From DUOX01 sp050944015 (GTDB lineage Bacteria; Bacillota; Clostridia; Oscillospirales; Oscillospiraceae): DNA of 19,624 bases. Made by a program: the position numbers and the translations under genes. The stretch's first letter is position 1; every line of letters begins with the position of its first letter. Positions 7,504 to 14,600 of this stretch are shown piece after piece. Below the pieces are notes generated by a model, which saw only the letters and a program-made list of their open reading frames with translations, was not told the origin of the DNA and did no database searches. The DNA is taken from positions 1-19,624 of the forward strand of contig JBMNQG010000041.1 in assembly GCA_050944015.1 (NCBI GenBank), read 5' to 3'.

Positions 7504-7532
7504 TTCTATTTCCTCCTTCAGGTTATTGGTTA

Positions 7533-7599
7533 GCTCGCGTATCGCGCAAGCAGCGCCCCCGTCTCCGTTTCCGCCATCCCGGAGACTACTTGCGCTGCT
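7533..7599 (-). other. Two overlapping, mutually exclusive hairpins just upstream of the rplC ribosome binding site
   Basis: Stem A pairs 7592-7599 (AGCAGCGC in RNA sense) with 7549-7556 (GCGCTGCT) and contains an inner GTCTCC/GGAGAC stem (7581-7586 with 7561-7566). Stem B pairs GCTTGCG (7545-7551) with CGCGAGC (7533-7539) around a 5-base loop, with one G-U. They compete for bases 7549-7551. Stem B ends 16 bases before the GGAGGA of rplC. The geometry is that of a possible switch, although no ligand or protein site can be recognised. Confidence 0.45.
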
Positions 7600-7707
7600 C
7601 CCCCCATCTTTTTTCAATGGGCGTCCGACAGAGGCTGCTAACATGACCCGGCCCGCTCACTCAAATTGCAGGCCTTCGGGTTATTTACGTTTTATTGGTG
7701 TACCTAA

Positions 7708-7716
7708 ATTATAACA
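7708..7716 (-). promoter_or_regulatory. Extended -10 motif, possible internal promoter for rplC
   Basis: On the minus strand the sequence reads TGTTATAAT, a perfect TGnTATAAT extended -10 element of a sigma-70/SigA type promoter. No recognisable -35 hexamer lies 16-18 bases upstream, which extended -10 promoters can tolerate. A start near 7701 would give rplC its own untranslated leader of about 200 nt containing the downstream hairpins. The surrounding sequence is locally AT-rich, so a chance match is possible. Confidence 0.4.
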
Positions 7717-7810
7717 GCTATAATAGCCTTCCAGTGGTCGTGTTTTCCACTGCAGGGTTTTGCCGCAGCGGTCGCGAGGGACGCTGCGGAGCCAAGACGA
7801 AAACCGTTGT

Positions 7811-8128
7811 TTACAGCTTAATCTCAATCTCTACGCCCGCCGGCAGTTCCAAGGACATCAGGGCCTCAACAGTCTTCTGAGTGGGGTTGATGATGTCAAT
7901 CAGGCGCTTGTGCGTCCTGCGCTCAAACTGCTCGCGGCTGTCCTTATACTTATGGACGGCCCGCAGAATCGTGATGACTTCCTTCTTGGTGGGCAGAGGG
8001 ATGGGCCCGGAAACCTTTGCGTCCGTGCGCTTTGCGGTTTCCACAATGGTCTCTGCAGCCTTGTCAATAAGCTGGTAATCATAAGCCTTGAGTCTAATGC
8101 GGATCATTTTCTTGTTGCTTGTTGCCAT
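7811..8128 (-). CDS. rpsJ: 30S ribosomal protein S10
   Basis: 105 residues starting at ATG 8126-8128 (MATSNKKMIRIRLKAYDYQL), with a consensus AGGAGG at 8136-8141, seven bases away. The open frame extends 30 codons further upstream without a ribosome binding site into the leader hairpin region, so that extension is rejected. Conserved motifs include SGPIPLPTKK and the loop HKYKDSREQFERRTHKRLIDI. S10 is in the 30S head and, with NusB, also acts in transcription antitermination. It is the first gene of the S10 operon, but here it is separated from the second gene by 307 bases. Confidence 0.98.
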   Translation of the reverse strand: MATSNKKMIRIRLKAYDYQLIDKAAETIVETAKRTDAKVSGPIPLPTKKEVITILRAVHKYKDSREQFERRTHKRLIDIINPTQKTVEALMSLELPAGVEIEIKL

Positions 8129-8214
8129 ATTTTTTCCTCCTGAACGTACGTTATTGCAGCATTGGGCACTGCTTTCGTACGGATGAGAATTTTCTGTACA
8201 CTCAACCGTGCGTA

Positions 8215-8385
8215 TCAAACTCTAACCGAAAAACAAACCGGCTCTTTTGGCCGGTCCACCCAGTCAGACGATATACGCCTGTACAGAGAAAATCTCAGCC
8301 GCCCGATTTCCCGCCAGCCGTTAAGCTGGCAGCGGACATACTCCACAGAAGTTACCTCGTCAGACCGAGCAATCTCCTGCTTCAT
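8215..8385 (-). CDS. Possible 56-residue leader ORF spanning the S10 attenuator (doubtful)
   Basis: An ATG at 8383-8385 opens 56 codons ending in TGA at 8215-8217. The translation begins MKQEIARSDEVTSVEYVRCQ, continues through LNGWREIGRLRFSLYRRI and ends KEPVCFSVRV. I recognise no family. The composition (Trp, Tyr, Arg, aliphatics) is protein-like, but the ribosome binding site is poor, being only a purine run, and an in-frame stop lies six codons before the ATG. The frame covers the stem at 8311-8332 and the attenuator hairpin at 8229-8255, so a translating ribosome could in principle prevent termination. Chance is the simpler explanation for a frame of this size. Confidence 0.2.
   Translation of the reverse strand: MKQEIARSDEVTSVEYVRCQLNGWREIGRLRFSLYRRISSDWVDRPKEPVCFSVRV
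8229..8255 (-). terminator. Intrinsic-terminator-like hairpin (attenuator) inside the S10 leader
   Basis: In RNA sense, ACCGGC (8250-8255) pairs with GCCGGT (8237-8242) around a 7-base CAAAAGA loop, directly followed by TTGTTTTTC. A GC-rich 6-bp stem plus a U-rich tail is the form of a Rho-independent terminator. It lies between the predicted operon promoter and rpsJ, so it would act as an attenuator, not as a gene-end signal. Its 3' arm (AGCCGGTT) can also pair, with one bulge, with AACGGCT at 8317-8323 upstream, a possible antiterminator; that pairing is speculative. Confidence 0.55.
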
Positions 8386-8431
8386 CGCATTCTTTCGCTT
8401 TTAGGTACACTTCTCCAATAAGCGCTCTAGT

Positions 8432-8460
8432 AGAATAGCAAAATTCCCCCTTCGTGTCAA
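8432..8460 (-). promoter_or_regulatory. SigA-type promoter of the S10 operon
   Basis: Minus strand: a perfect -35 hexamer TTGACA at 8455-8460, a spacer of exactly 17 bases, and a -10 of TATTCT at 8432-8437 (4 of 6 match to TATAAT). The predicted start is near 8425. It is the only good promoter I see upstream of rpsJ. The -35 box lies in the loop and stem edge of the preceding gene's terminator hairpin. Confidence 0.65.
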
Positions 8461-8470
8461 GGGGGAATTT
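8441..8470 (-). terminator. Strong hairpin terminator after the SLH-peptidase gene, possibly bidirectional
   Basis: A perfect 12-bp inverted repeat (8459-8470 with 8441-8452, AAATTCCCCCTT type) surrounds a 6-base loop. On the minus strand the stem runs into four Ts, then GCTATTC; on the plus strand it is followed by TTTATCTTTTT, so it could work in both directions. It lies 88 bases past the stop of the SLH gene and closes the upstream gene group. The 88 bases between stop codon and hairpin (8471-8558) hold nothing I can identify. Confidence 0.8.
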
Positions 8471-8558
8471 ATCTTTTTGGGACATTTTTTATTTTTAATT
8501 TCTGTAAGAGCAGGAAATATGCGGCATTTTCGGGAATCAAAGCCCCTTGTCGGGCTCA

Positions 8559-9833
8559 TCAGCCGCCGGAAGCCAGGATGCTGAAGTGCATGTAGTCCAC
8601 GCCGGAGGACCAGCCCTGGCCGCCCCAGCCCCATCCGTATTTGGCAAAGGCACGGACAACGCTGCCGTTGGGCGTTATCGAGTAGGGATTCACGCCGGGC
8701 TCCCAGAGGTTTCCAACCCGATATCCCGTGGCGTACTGCAGGTAGTAGTTTTCATTGGGGTTTATATCAATGGCGCAGCCCCAGCTGTGTCGGAGGGCGT
8801 CTGAATATCTGGCGCCGCCGATATCCTTGATAGGGAATCGCTCAGGGTCGTTGTATATTTCTTCAAAAATTAGCTTAACTTCTTCAGCAACCAGCTTATG
8901 TACCTCGACAGTTCTATACTTTGTAGTTTTTGAGCCGTCGCTGTTGAGCCACCAGGTTCTTATCTCTACCGGCACAATGTAGCCAGCAGCGTCTGAGGCG
9001 CTTGTAAAGTGAGTCTTGTTCGCGTTTCCAAAGAGGGCCAGGCGGCGCTCTTCCACGCTCATATTCCTGTATTTAAAGGCGAAGGAGACAAAGTCGCCGG
9101 TGGGCTTTGACTGCTCGCTTTCCTTTGCGAAATCCACTTTCTTCCGCTCGGGGCCCCAGAGCAGGCGCACAATAGCCGCGCAGGCCTCCGCACGAGTCAT
9201 GTTTCTGTCTCCGGCAAAGGCTCCATCCTTGACTCCTACGGAGTTCTTATAGCCGGTAATGATGCCCTTTGCGTAAGTCTGGGCGACAACATTCCTGAAG
9301 TTTTTATCCATGGTGGAATAGTCCGTTATGTTTTTCTCCGCATCCATAAGGACCATCATGTTTTCGCAATATATATTATAAATGGTATTGTATATGAGGA
9401 AAGCCATCTCATAGCGGGTGATGTAGGCATCCAGCGCGGCTTTGGTGCAGGGAAACAGCGTGGTAACGACCATATTACCCTTGGCATCCGTGGTCTGTAT
9501 GCTGAGAAGCTCGTTCTCGTAGGCCATCTGCCAGTATTCCGCCGCCCAATGCTTCTCCTTGGGTTTTGTGGTGGTATACAGTTCCGCAGCTATGGTGATC
9601 ATTTTAAGAAACTCGCCCCTGGTAACCTTGTTGTCGGGCTTAAAGGTCCCGTCGGGGTAGCCCTTGATAATTTCAAGCCATATGAGCTTTTGCATGTAGT
9701 CCTCGTACCATGTGCCGGAAGGCACATCGGAAAATCTCGTGCTGGAGCCCGCAAGGGCGGCCGCAGGCAGTTGCAATATGATTGTCAGCACCAGTATCAG
9801 CGCAGATATCTTCACTGTCTTAATCCGTCTCAT
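8559..9833 (-). CDS. Secreted SLH-domain protein with C-terminal M15-type D-Ala-D-Ala carboxypeptidase/endopeptidase domain
   Basis: 424 residues. Residues 1-28 form a signal peptide (basic MRRIKTVK, a hydrophobic core, then PAAALAG). Residues 33-80 are a clear SLH repeat (FSDVPSGTWYEDYM, then IKGYPDGTFKPDNKVTRGEF); a degenerate repeat follows at about 95-150 and a third at about 178-225 (GIITGYKN, then NMTRAEACAAIVRLL). SLH repeats anchor proteins to pyruvylated secondary wall polymers. The C-terminus resembles the Peptidase_M15_4 family: FPIKDIGGARYSDALRHSWG, with metal ligands H349 and D356 in HSWGCAIDIN, GWGWGG at 400-405, and D413/H416 in VDYMHF. It probably trims peptidoglycan stem peptides. 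The start has GAGGAT upstream. It is the last gene before the terminator, 21 bases after the LysR gene. Confidence 0.88.
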   Translation of the reverse strand: MRRIKTVKISALILVLTIILQLPAAALAGSSTRFSDVPSGTWYEDYMQKLIWLEIIKGYPDGTFKPDNKVTRGEFLKMITIAAELYTTTKPKEKHWAAEYWQMAYENELLSIQTTDAKGNMVVTTLFPCTKAALDAYITRYEMAFLIYNTIYNIYCENMMVLMDAEKNITDYSTMDKNFRNVVAQTYAKGIITGYKNSVGVKDGAFAGDRNMTRAEACAAIVRLLWGPERKKVDFAKESEQSKPTGDFVSFAFKYRNMSVEERRLALFGNANKTHFTSASDAAGYIVPVEIRTWWLNSDGSKTTKYRTVEVHKLVAEEVKLIFEEIYNDPERFPIKDIGGARYSDALRHSWGCAIDINPNENYYLQYATGYRVGNLWEPGVNPYSITPNGSVVRAFAKYGWGWGGQGWSSGVDYMHFSILASGG

Positions 9834-9854
9834 ATCTTATCCTCTGCTGTTTTA

Positions 9855-10763
9855 TTATTCTGTCTTCTCTTTCTCCGCCTTTTCTTCCAACCGTTTCATA
9901 ACAGTGTCCACGAAAAGAGGCAAAGTGGGATTCAGGTTGTCCAAACGCCAGATAAGAACTACGTCGAAAGAAGTGTCCAAGTCCTCAATATCCAATATCT
10001 CGCAGCTCTCTCCAAGCCCCCTCGCCACCGGCCGGGGTACAAGAGACACGCCGTTTCCGGACCTGACCTGAAGGAAAAGGGACTCCAGTGTAGGCACAAC
10101 GGACTTCTCCCTGACGGCCAGCGCAAACCTGGCCTGCTGTTCCGGGTCTTTAATGAAATTGTAATTCTCAAAGGGCAGAGATATATAATTGGTGCTCCGC
10201 AGGTCCGACAGCTTCAGGCGCTTTTTCTCTGCAAGATGGTGGGCAGGCGAGGCTACGACGCAAAAACTCTCCCGGGCCACCGTCCTGATGTCGAACTCGC
10301 TCAAATCGTCAGGCAGGGCGTAGGAAAAGGTCACGCCCACATCTACCTCGCCCCCGTTCACCAGGGGGCATATTTCGGTGATGCTCCGGGTATACATCGC
10401 CAGCACCACCTGCGGGTATTCCCTGCAAAAGTCGTCGTACCCGTTCCACAGCTCCTGAAAGTACAAATCCACGGTGGCCACGGAGAGCTTGCCGAAAATC
10501 CCCAGGCCCGCGTTTTTAACCGAGCTTTCTATGGACTCGATTTTTTTCAGGAGCTTGACCCCTTCATTATACAGTATTTCCCCTGCAGTGGTCAACCTTA
10601 CTGAACGGTTGTCCCGGAGAAGCAGCTGCACTCCCAGATACTCCTCCAGGGCGGCCACATTCCTGCTAGTGGTGGAATGGCTTATGTAAAGACTCTCTGC
10701 CGCTTTTGTAAAACTGCGGTGTTCCACCACAGATATGAAGATTTTCAACTGTTCGAGATTCAT
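9855..10763 (-). CDS. LysR-family transcriptional regulator
   Basis: 302 residues starting at ATG 10761-10763 (MNLEQLKIFISVVEHRSFTK), the classical LysR opening, with TGGAG six bases upstream. An in-frame TTG at 10775 would add four residues but abuts the cdd stop and has no better binding site. The winged helix-turn-helix covers about residues 3-60 (SFTKAAESLYISHSTTSRNV, then LEEYLG). The rest is the periplasmic-binding-protein-like effector domain, ending in a highly charged tail (RLEEKAEKEKTE). LysR regulators are often divergent from their targets; this one is co-directional, between cdd and the SLH-peptidase gene, so its target and ligand cannot be inferred. Confidence 0.9.
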   Translation of the reverse strand: MNLEQLKIFISVVEHRSFTKAAESLYISHSTTSRNVAALEEYLGVQLLLRDNRSVRLTTAGEILYNEGVKLLKKIESIESSVKNAGLGIFGKLSVATVDLYFQELWNGYDDFCREYPQVVLAMYTRSITEICPLVNGGEVDVGVTFSYALPDDLSEFDIRTVARESFCVVASPAHHLAEKKRLKLSDLRSTNYISLPFENYNFIKDPEQQARFALAVREKSVVPTLESLFLQVRSGNGVSLVPRPVARGLGESCEILDIEDLDTSFDVVLIWRLDNLNPTLPLFVDTVMKRLEEKAEKEKTE

Positions 10764-10775
10764 AACATGCTCCAA

Positions 10776-11156
10776 TTAAAGGCGAAAGGCGCGGGGCAGC
10801 AGCTCTTTCAGCTTATAGCTCACATAGCGCCCTCCCGTTTTTGCGCTGAGTACCTCGATTTCGTCAGAAAACTCTACCATAAACTGCCGGCATGTCCCGC
10901 AGGGCATGCAGTAGTTTTGCCCATCCCCATAAATTGCAATGCGTTTAAAGTTCCTGTGCCCTTCGCTGACGGCCTTTGCAATGGCCACCCGCTCCGCGCA
11001 TATGGTGTTTCCATACGCCGCGTTTTCCACGTTGCAGCCCACAAACACAGAGCCGTCCTCGCACTCCAGAGCCGCGCCCACCGGGAAATTGGAATAGGGC
11101 GCATAGGCATTTTTTGCCGCATCCCTGGCCAGGTTCAGAAGTTCCCTGTCATTCAT
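10776..11156 (-). CDS. cdd: Cytidine deaminase
   Basis: 126 residues, the size of the small tetrameric cytidine deaminases. It hydrolyses cytidine and deoxycytidine to uridine and deoxyuridine in pyrimidine salvage. Visible motifs: CNVENA at 41-46 (ribose contacts N42 and E44), CAER at 53-56 with zinc ligand C53 and catalytic E55, and PCGTCRQ with zinc ligands C86 and C89. All active-site residues are present. Its ATG (11154-11156) lies inside the end of the GtrA-family gene (8-base overlap, ATGAATGA), so translation is likely coupled. The LysR gene follows 12 bases after the stop. Confidence 0.95.
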   Translation of the reverse strand: MNDRELLNLARDAAKNAYAPYSNFPVGAALECEDGSVFVGCNVENAAYGNTICAERVAIAKAVSEGHRNFKRIAIYGDGQNYCMPCGTCRQFMVEFSDEIEVLSAKTGGRYVSYKLKELLPRAFRL

Positions 11157-11565
11157 GGTCTTCCCTTCCTTTCCGAACTCTAAATACGATGAGCTTATTG
11201 CCGAAGTAGTTGCAAACTCCTAGAATCACCGTTATCCCAATCTTCGCAAGATACGGGTTCACCCCAATATCCGTAAGAACCGATATAAGGATTACGCTGA
11301 GGGCAAGAGAACTGCCATTTACTAACAGGAACCGTATAAACTGCTCCAGGGGGCGGCCCCTGCCGTCCCTGAAGGTAAGGTTGCGGTTAAGCAGGAAACT
11401 GCTGGTTATGCCGCTGGCATAACCCACCGCCTGGCTGAATTCCGGCGAAAGCATCAGAAGGCTGTGGCAAAAGGTGAAGGCCAGAAAATCTACCAGTGTG
11501 TTAATACAGCCCACCATTCCAAAGGTAAGGAAGCGTTTGAACTTCTGAAAGAGGAATTTAATCAT
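11149..11565 (-). CDS. GtrA-family integral membrane protein
   Basis: 138 residues from ATG 11563-11565 (MIKFLFQKFKRFLTFGMVGC). The open frame can start five codons earlier at a TTG (11580), but the ATG has a usable GGGTGA and gives the typical start. The profile is four hydrophobic segments: FGMVGCINTLVDFLAF early, AVGYASGITSSFLLNR in the middle, then SSLALSVILISVL and IGITVILGVCNYFGN. The FLLNRNLTF motif after the second segment is typical of the GtrA (DPMS-like) family, thought to help move polyprenyl-linked sugars across the membrane for glycosylation of teichoic acids, O-antigen or other wall polymers. No glycosyltransferase partner is next to it. Confidence 0.85.
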   Translation of the reverse strand: MIKFLFQKFKRFLTFGMVGCINTLVDFLAFTFCHSLLMLSPEFSQAVGYASGITSSFLLNRNLTFRDGRGRPLEQFIRFLLVNGSSLALSVILISVLTDIGVNPYLAKIGITVILGVCNYFGNKLIVFRVRKGREDHE

Positions 11566-11606
11566 TGGTTTTTCACCCAACCTACCACCCTTGCCAGAAT
11601 ATATAA

Positions 11607-14600
11607 TTATTTATAATATTCTACACCGGATTCGAAGATAGGCTGCCACTTGTTGCCGGGGACGTTAATGCCCACGTAGTAGCCGCAGCGCTCCGTATGG
11701 CCCATCTTGCCCAGCACCCGCCCGTCAGGGCTTGTAATGCCCTCCACAGCCAGCATTGAGTCGTTGGGGTTAAATTCGATGTCCGTGGTAGGATTCCCAT
11801 CATGGTCAGTATATTGGGTGGCAATCTGACCGTTTTGGATAAGCCTGTCCAGCATTTCCCGTGATGCCACAAAGCGTCCCTCGCCGTGGGAGACGGGGAT
11901 GGTATAAATCTCTCCCACCTTGCACAGGGAGAGCCATGGCGACATAACCGAAGATACACGGGTAGTCACATAGCCGGACTGATGGCGGCCGATAAGATTA
12001 AATGTCAGGGTGGGGCCGCTTCCGTCCATGGGCCGAATCTCCCCGTAAGGCACCAGCCCCAGCTTTATAAGAGCCTGAAAACCGTTACATATGCCAAGGA
12101 TAAGACCGTCACGGTTTTTCAGCAGCTCGTGCACCGCATCCGTAAGAGCGCTGTTTCGAAAAAAGCTGGCGATAAATTTCCCTGAACCGCTGGGCTCGTC
12201 TCCGCCGGAAAAACCACCTGGCAGTATCAGCATCTGGGCGTCCCTTATGGCTTTCTCCAGACGTTTGACGGAATCGGCCAAACGCTCCTGGCTTAGATTA
12301 TTTATTACCACAATTTCCGCCCGGCCTCCGGCCCGCTCTATCGCCCGGGCAGTATCGTACTCACAGTTGGTGCCGGGGAAAACGGGTATCACCGCCCGGG
12401 GCTTTGCAAAACTGTTTTTTGCTACAAGCACACAGGGCTTTGTGTAAGTTATGGCAGGCACGTCCACATCCTCACCGGCCTTTGTGGGGAAAACCCCCTC
12501 AAGAGTGGCCTCCCAGGCCTGCCGCAGGTCAGAGATGGCGGCCTTTTCGTCTCCAATGGCAATAACCGGCTCACCGGTTGTCTCTCCAAGGAGTATGGCC
12601 CCCGGCAGGGGGCGGGTGCTCTCTGCAATTATTCCGCCTATGCAGGGCTTAAACAGAATCTCCGGGTCCAGCTCATCGGGGGCTTTAAAGCCAATCTGGT
12701 TACCCGCGGCCATTTTGAACAGGCCCTCGGCGCATCCTCCCTCGGTGACTGCCCAGGCGGAGAGGATGGCATCCTTTTTCGCCGCGTTTCTGAAATTCTG
12801 CCAGGCGCGGCGGGTTTCCGCAATACTTACTCCCGGTGGGAAAAGGTACACGAAACTGCCCTGGGCCTTAAATTCGGGGGAGATTATATTCTCCGCCTCG
12901 CAGGGGGCAATGGCAAAGGAAATAAGTGTGGGAGGCACATCCATATCCAAAAAGCTGCCGGACATGGAGTCTTTACCGCCGATGGCGGCAACTTCCAACT
13001 CCATCTGGGCGGTAAAGGCGCCCAGCAGGGCGCTTACGGGCTTGCCCCAGCGGAGGGGGTCACGCCCCAGACGTTCGAAATATTCCTGGAAGGACAGGTA
13101 GGCCTTTTGCGGGTCGCAGCCTGCGGCCACCAGTTTCGCCACGGAAGATACCACCGCCTTCCTGGCCCCTTCATATGGGTTTGCCTCTAGAGCGTAGGGG
13201 TCAAAGCCAAAGGACATTACCGAACAGGTGGAGGTTTCCCCCTTTTCCACAGGCAGCAGGGCGGCCATAACCTGGGCAGGAGTCGCCTGGTTCCGCCCTC
13301 CGTAGGGTATGAGTACCGTGCCTGCGCCTACCGTGCTGTCAAAGCGCTGGGAAAGCCCCCTGCGGGAGCAAAAGCGCAGGTCGGAAAGCAGTGCTTCCAG
13401 CCGCTCCATGTATGTGCCCGAATACTCCGGCCCCGGATATATGCCTAGGGGAGGCACTACGGCTTCGGCATGTTTCGGCGCGCCGTTGGAGGACAGAAAC
13501 TGGCGGCTCAGGTCCGCGATAACAGCTCCCTCATGCCACATGGTCATTCTGCCCTTATCGGTAATTTTTGCTATTTCATAGGCCTCAAGGTTTTCCTCCT
13601 CAGCCTCAGCAATAAACCTTTCCGCGTCGGAGGCCGCCACGACAACGGCCATGCGCTCCTGGGATTCGGAAAGGGCAATCTCCGTGCCGCTGAGACCCTC
13701 GTATTTTTTCCTAACCCGGCCAAGGTCAATATCCATCCCGTCGGCCAGCTCGCCTACGGCCACCGACACTCCTCCGGCTCCGAAGTCGTTGCAGCGTTTA
13801 ATCATCCTGGCCACATGGGCCTTGCGGAACAGCCTTTGAATCTTTCGCTCCTCCGGCGCGTTGCCCTTTTGCACCTCGGAGGCCATGTTGGACAGGGACC
13901 CTAAATCGTGGGTCTTGGATGAGCCCGTCGCGCCGCCGATGCCGTCCCTGCCGGTGCGCCCGCCCACAAGCAGGACCACATCCCCCGGCCGGGGAGCCTG
14001 CCGCACCACGTTTTCCGCAGGGGCGGCGCCAACCACGGCCCCTGCCTCCAAGCGCTTGGCCACATAGCCGGGGTGGTAAAACTCATGGACAAGGCCAGTG
14101 GCCAGGCCTATCTGGTTGCCGTAGGAGGAGTAGCCCGCCGCCGCGGTGGTAGTAAGCCTCCTTTGGGGGAGTTTGCCGGGCAGGGTGTCCTCAATGGGAA
14201 CCGCCGGGTCCCCCGCGCCGGTGATGCGCATGGACTGGTACACATACGCTCTGCCGGAAAGGGGGTCTCTTATGGCCCCGCCTATGCAGGTGGCCGCCCC
14301 GCCGAAGGGCTCGATCTCGGTGGGGTGGTTGTGGGTCTCGTTTTTGAACATCAGCAGCCAGTCCTGCTTTTCCCCGTTCACATTGGCCTTTATACGTATT
14401 GAGCAGGCATTAATCTCCTCGCTCTCGTCCAGCTCAGGCAGCTTGCCCCGCTTTTTCAGGGCCTTTGCGGCCAGTGTCCCCATATCCATGAGGGTCAGGG
14501 GCCTGGTCTTTTCCCTATCTGCATATACTTCCCGGCGCACCTTCAAGTATTCCTCATAGGCCGAAGCCACGGCCCTGTCCTGAATTTCCAGCCTGTCCAG

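Larger units (their letters stand above)
7504..7810 (-). promoter_or_regulatory. Structured 307-nt spacer between rpsJ and rplC, candidate rplC leader RNA
   Basis: No convincing gene is present. In transcription order it holds these stems: an 8-bp perfect stem, 7782-7789 with 7763-7770 (11-base loop); a 6-bp stem, 7747-7752 with 7732-7737; an extended -10 promoter motif at 7708-7716; a 7-bp stem with one G-U, 7668-7674 with 7650-7656 (11-base loop), extended by an ACCC/GGGT block across a 3-base bulge; a two-part stem, 7592-7599 with 7549-7556 enclosing 7581-7586 with 7561-7566; and an overlapping 7-bp stem, 7545-7551 with 7533-7539. The last two cannot form together. None is followed by a U-tract. 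rpsJ and rplC are usually separated by only tens of bases, so this looks like a dedicated regulatory segment; that function is inferred, not shown. Confidence 0.5.
8129..8425 (-). promoter_or_regulatory. Long structured 5' leader of the S10 operon (candidate ribosomal-protein leader RNA)
   Basis: If the promoter at 8432-8460 is used, rpsJ carries an untranslated leader of about 297 nt. In RNA order it contains: a helix pairing 8404-8414 with 8347-8356 (10 bp, one bulged base); an 8-bp stem with one G-U, 8325-8332 with 8311-8318 around a 6-base loop; a terminator-like hairpin with U-tract at 8229-8255; and a 6-bp CGTACG/CGTACG stem (8176-8181 with 8145-8150) with an inner GCAG/CTGC pair, ending four bases from the rpsJ Shine-Dalgarno. 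This layout resembles an attenuator-controlled r-protein leader. It does not match any leader family I can name, and the pairing was found by eye only. Confidence 0.5.

Noticed and set aside
7504..7644. A 47-codon N-terminal extension of rplC in frame
   Set aside because: Canonical L3 starts at 7503 with a good ribosome binding site; the extension is low-complexity and coincides with RNA stem-loops.
7763..7789. The 8-bp GC-rich hairpin after rpsJ as a transcription terminator
   Set aside because: In the direction of transcription it is followed by CAAAACCC, not a U-tract, and essential genes lie downstream.
8129..8218. A 30-codon N-terminal extension of rpsJ in frame
   Set aside because: The AGGAGG at 8136-8141 lies inside it and serves the ATG at 8128; S10 proteins lack such an extension.
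8253..8261. GGGTGGACC in the S10 leader resembles the core of a T-box riboswitch
   Set aside because: The full T-box core needs one more base (GGGTGGNACC plus CG context). No Stem I or specifier loop is seen, and the downstream gene is ribosomal, not an aminoacyl-tRNA synthetase or amino acid gene.
8401..8634. A 77-codon minus-strand frame overlapping the end of the SLH gene and the terminator
   Set aside because: It overlaps the SLH-peptidase coding region and crosses the 12-bp terminator and promoter; no recognisable protein.
12451..13101. A 216-codon plus-strand frame opposite purL
   Set aside because: Shadow of purL coding bias; Ser/Arg/Pro-rich composition and no family resemblance.
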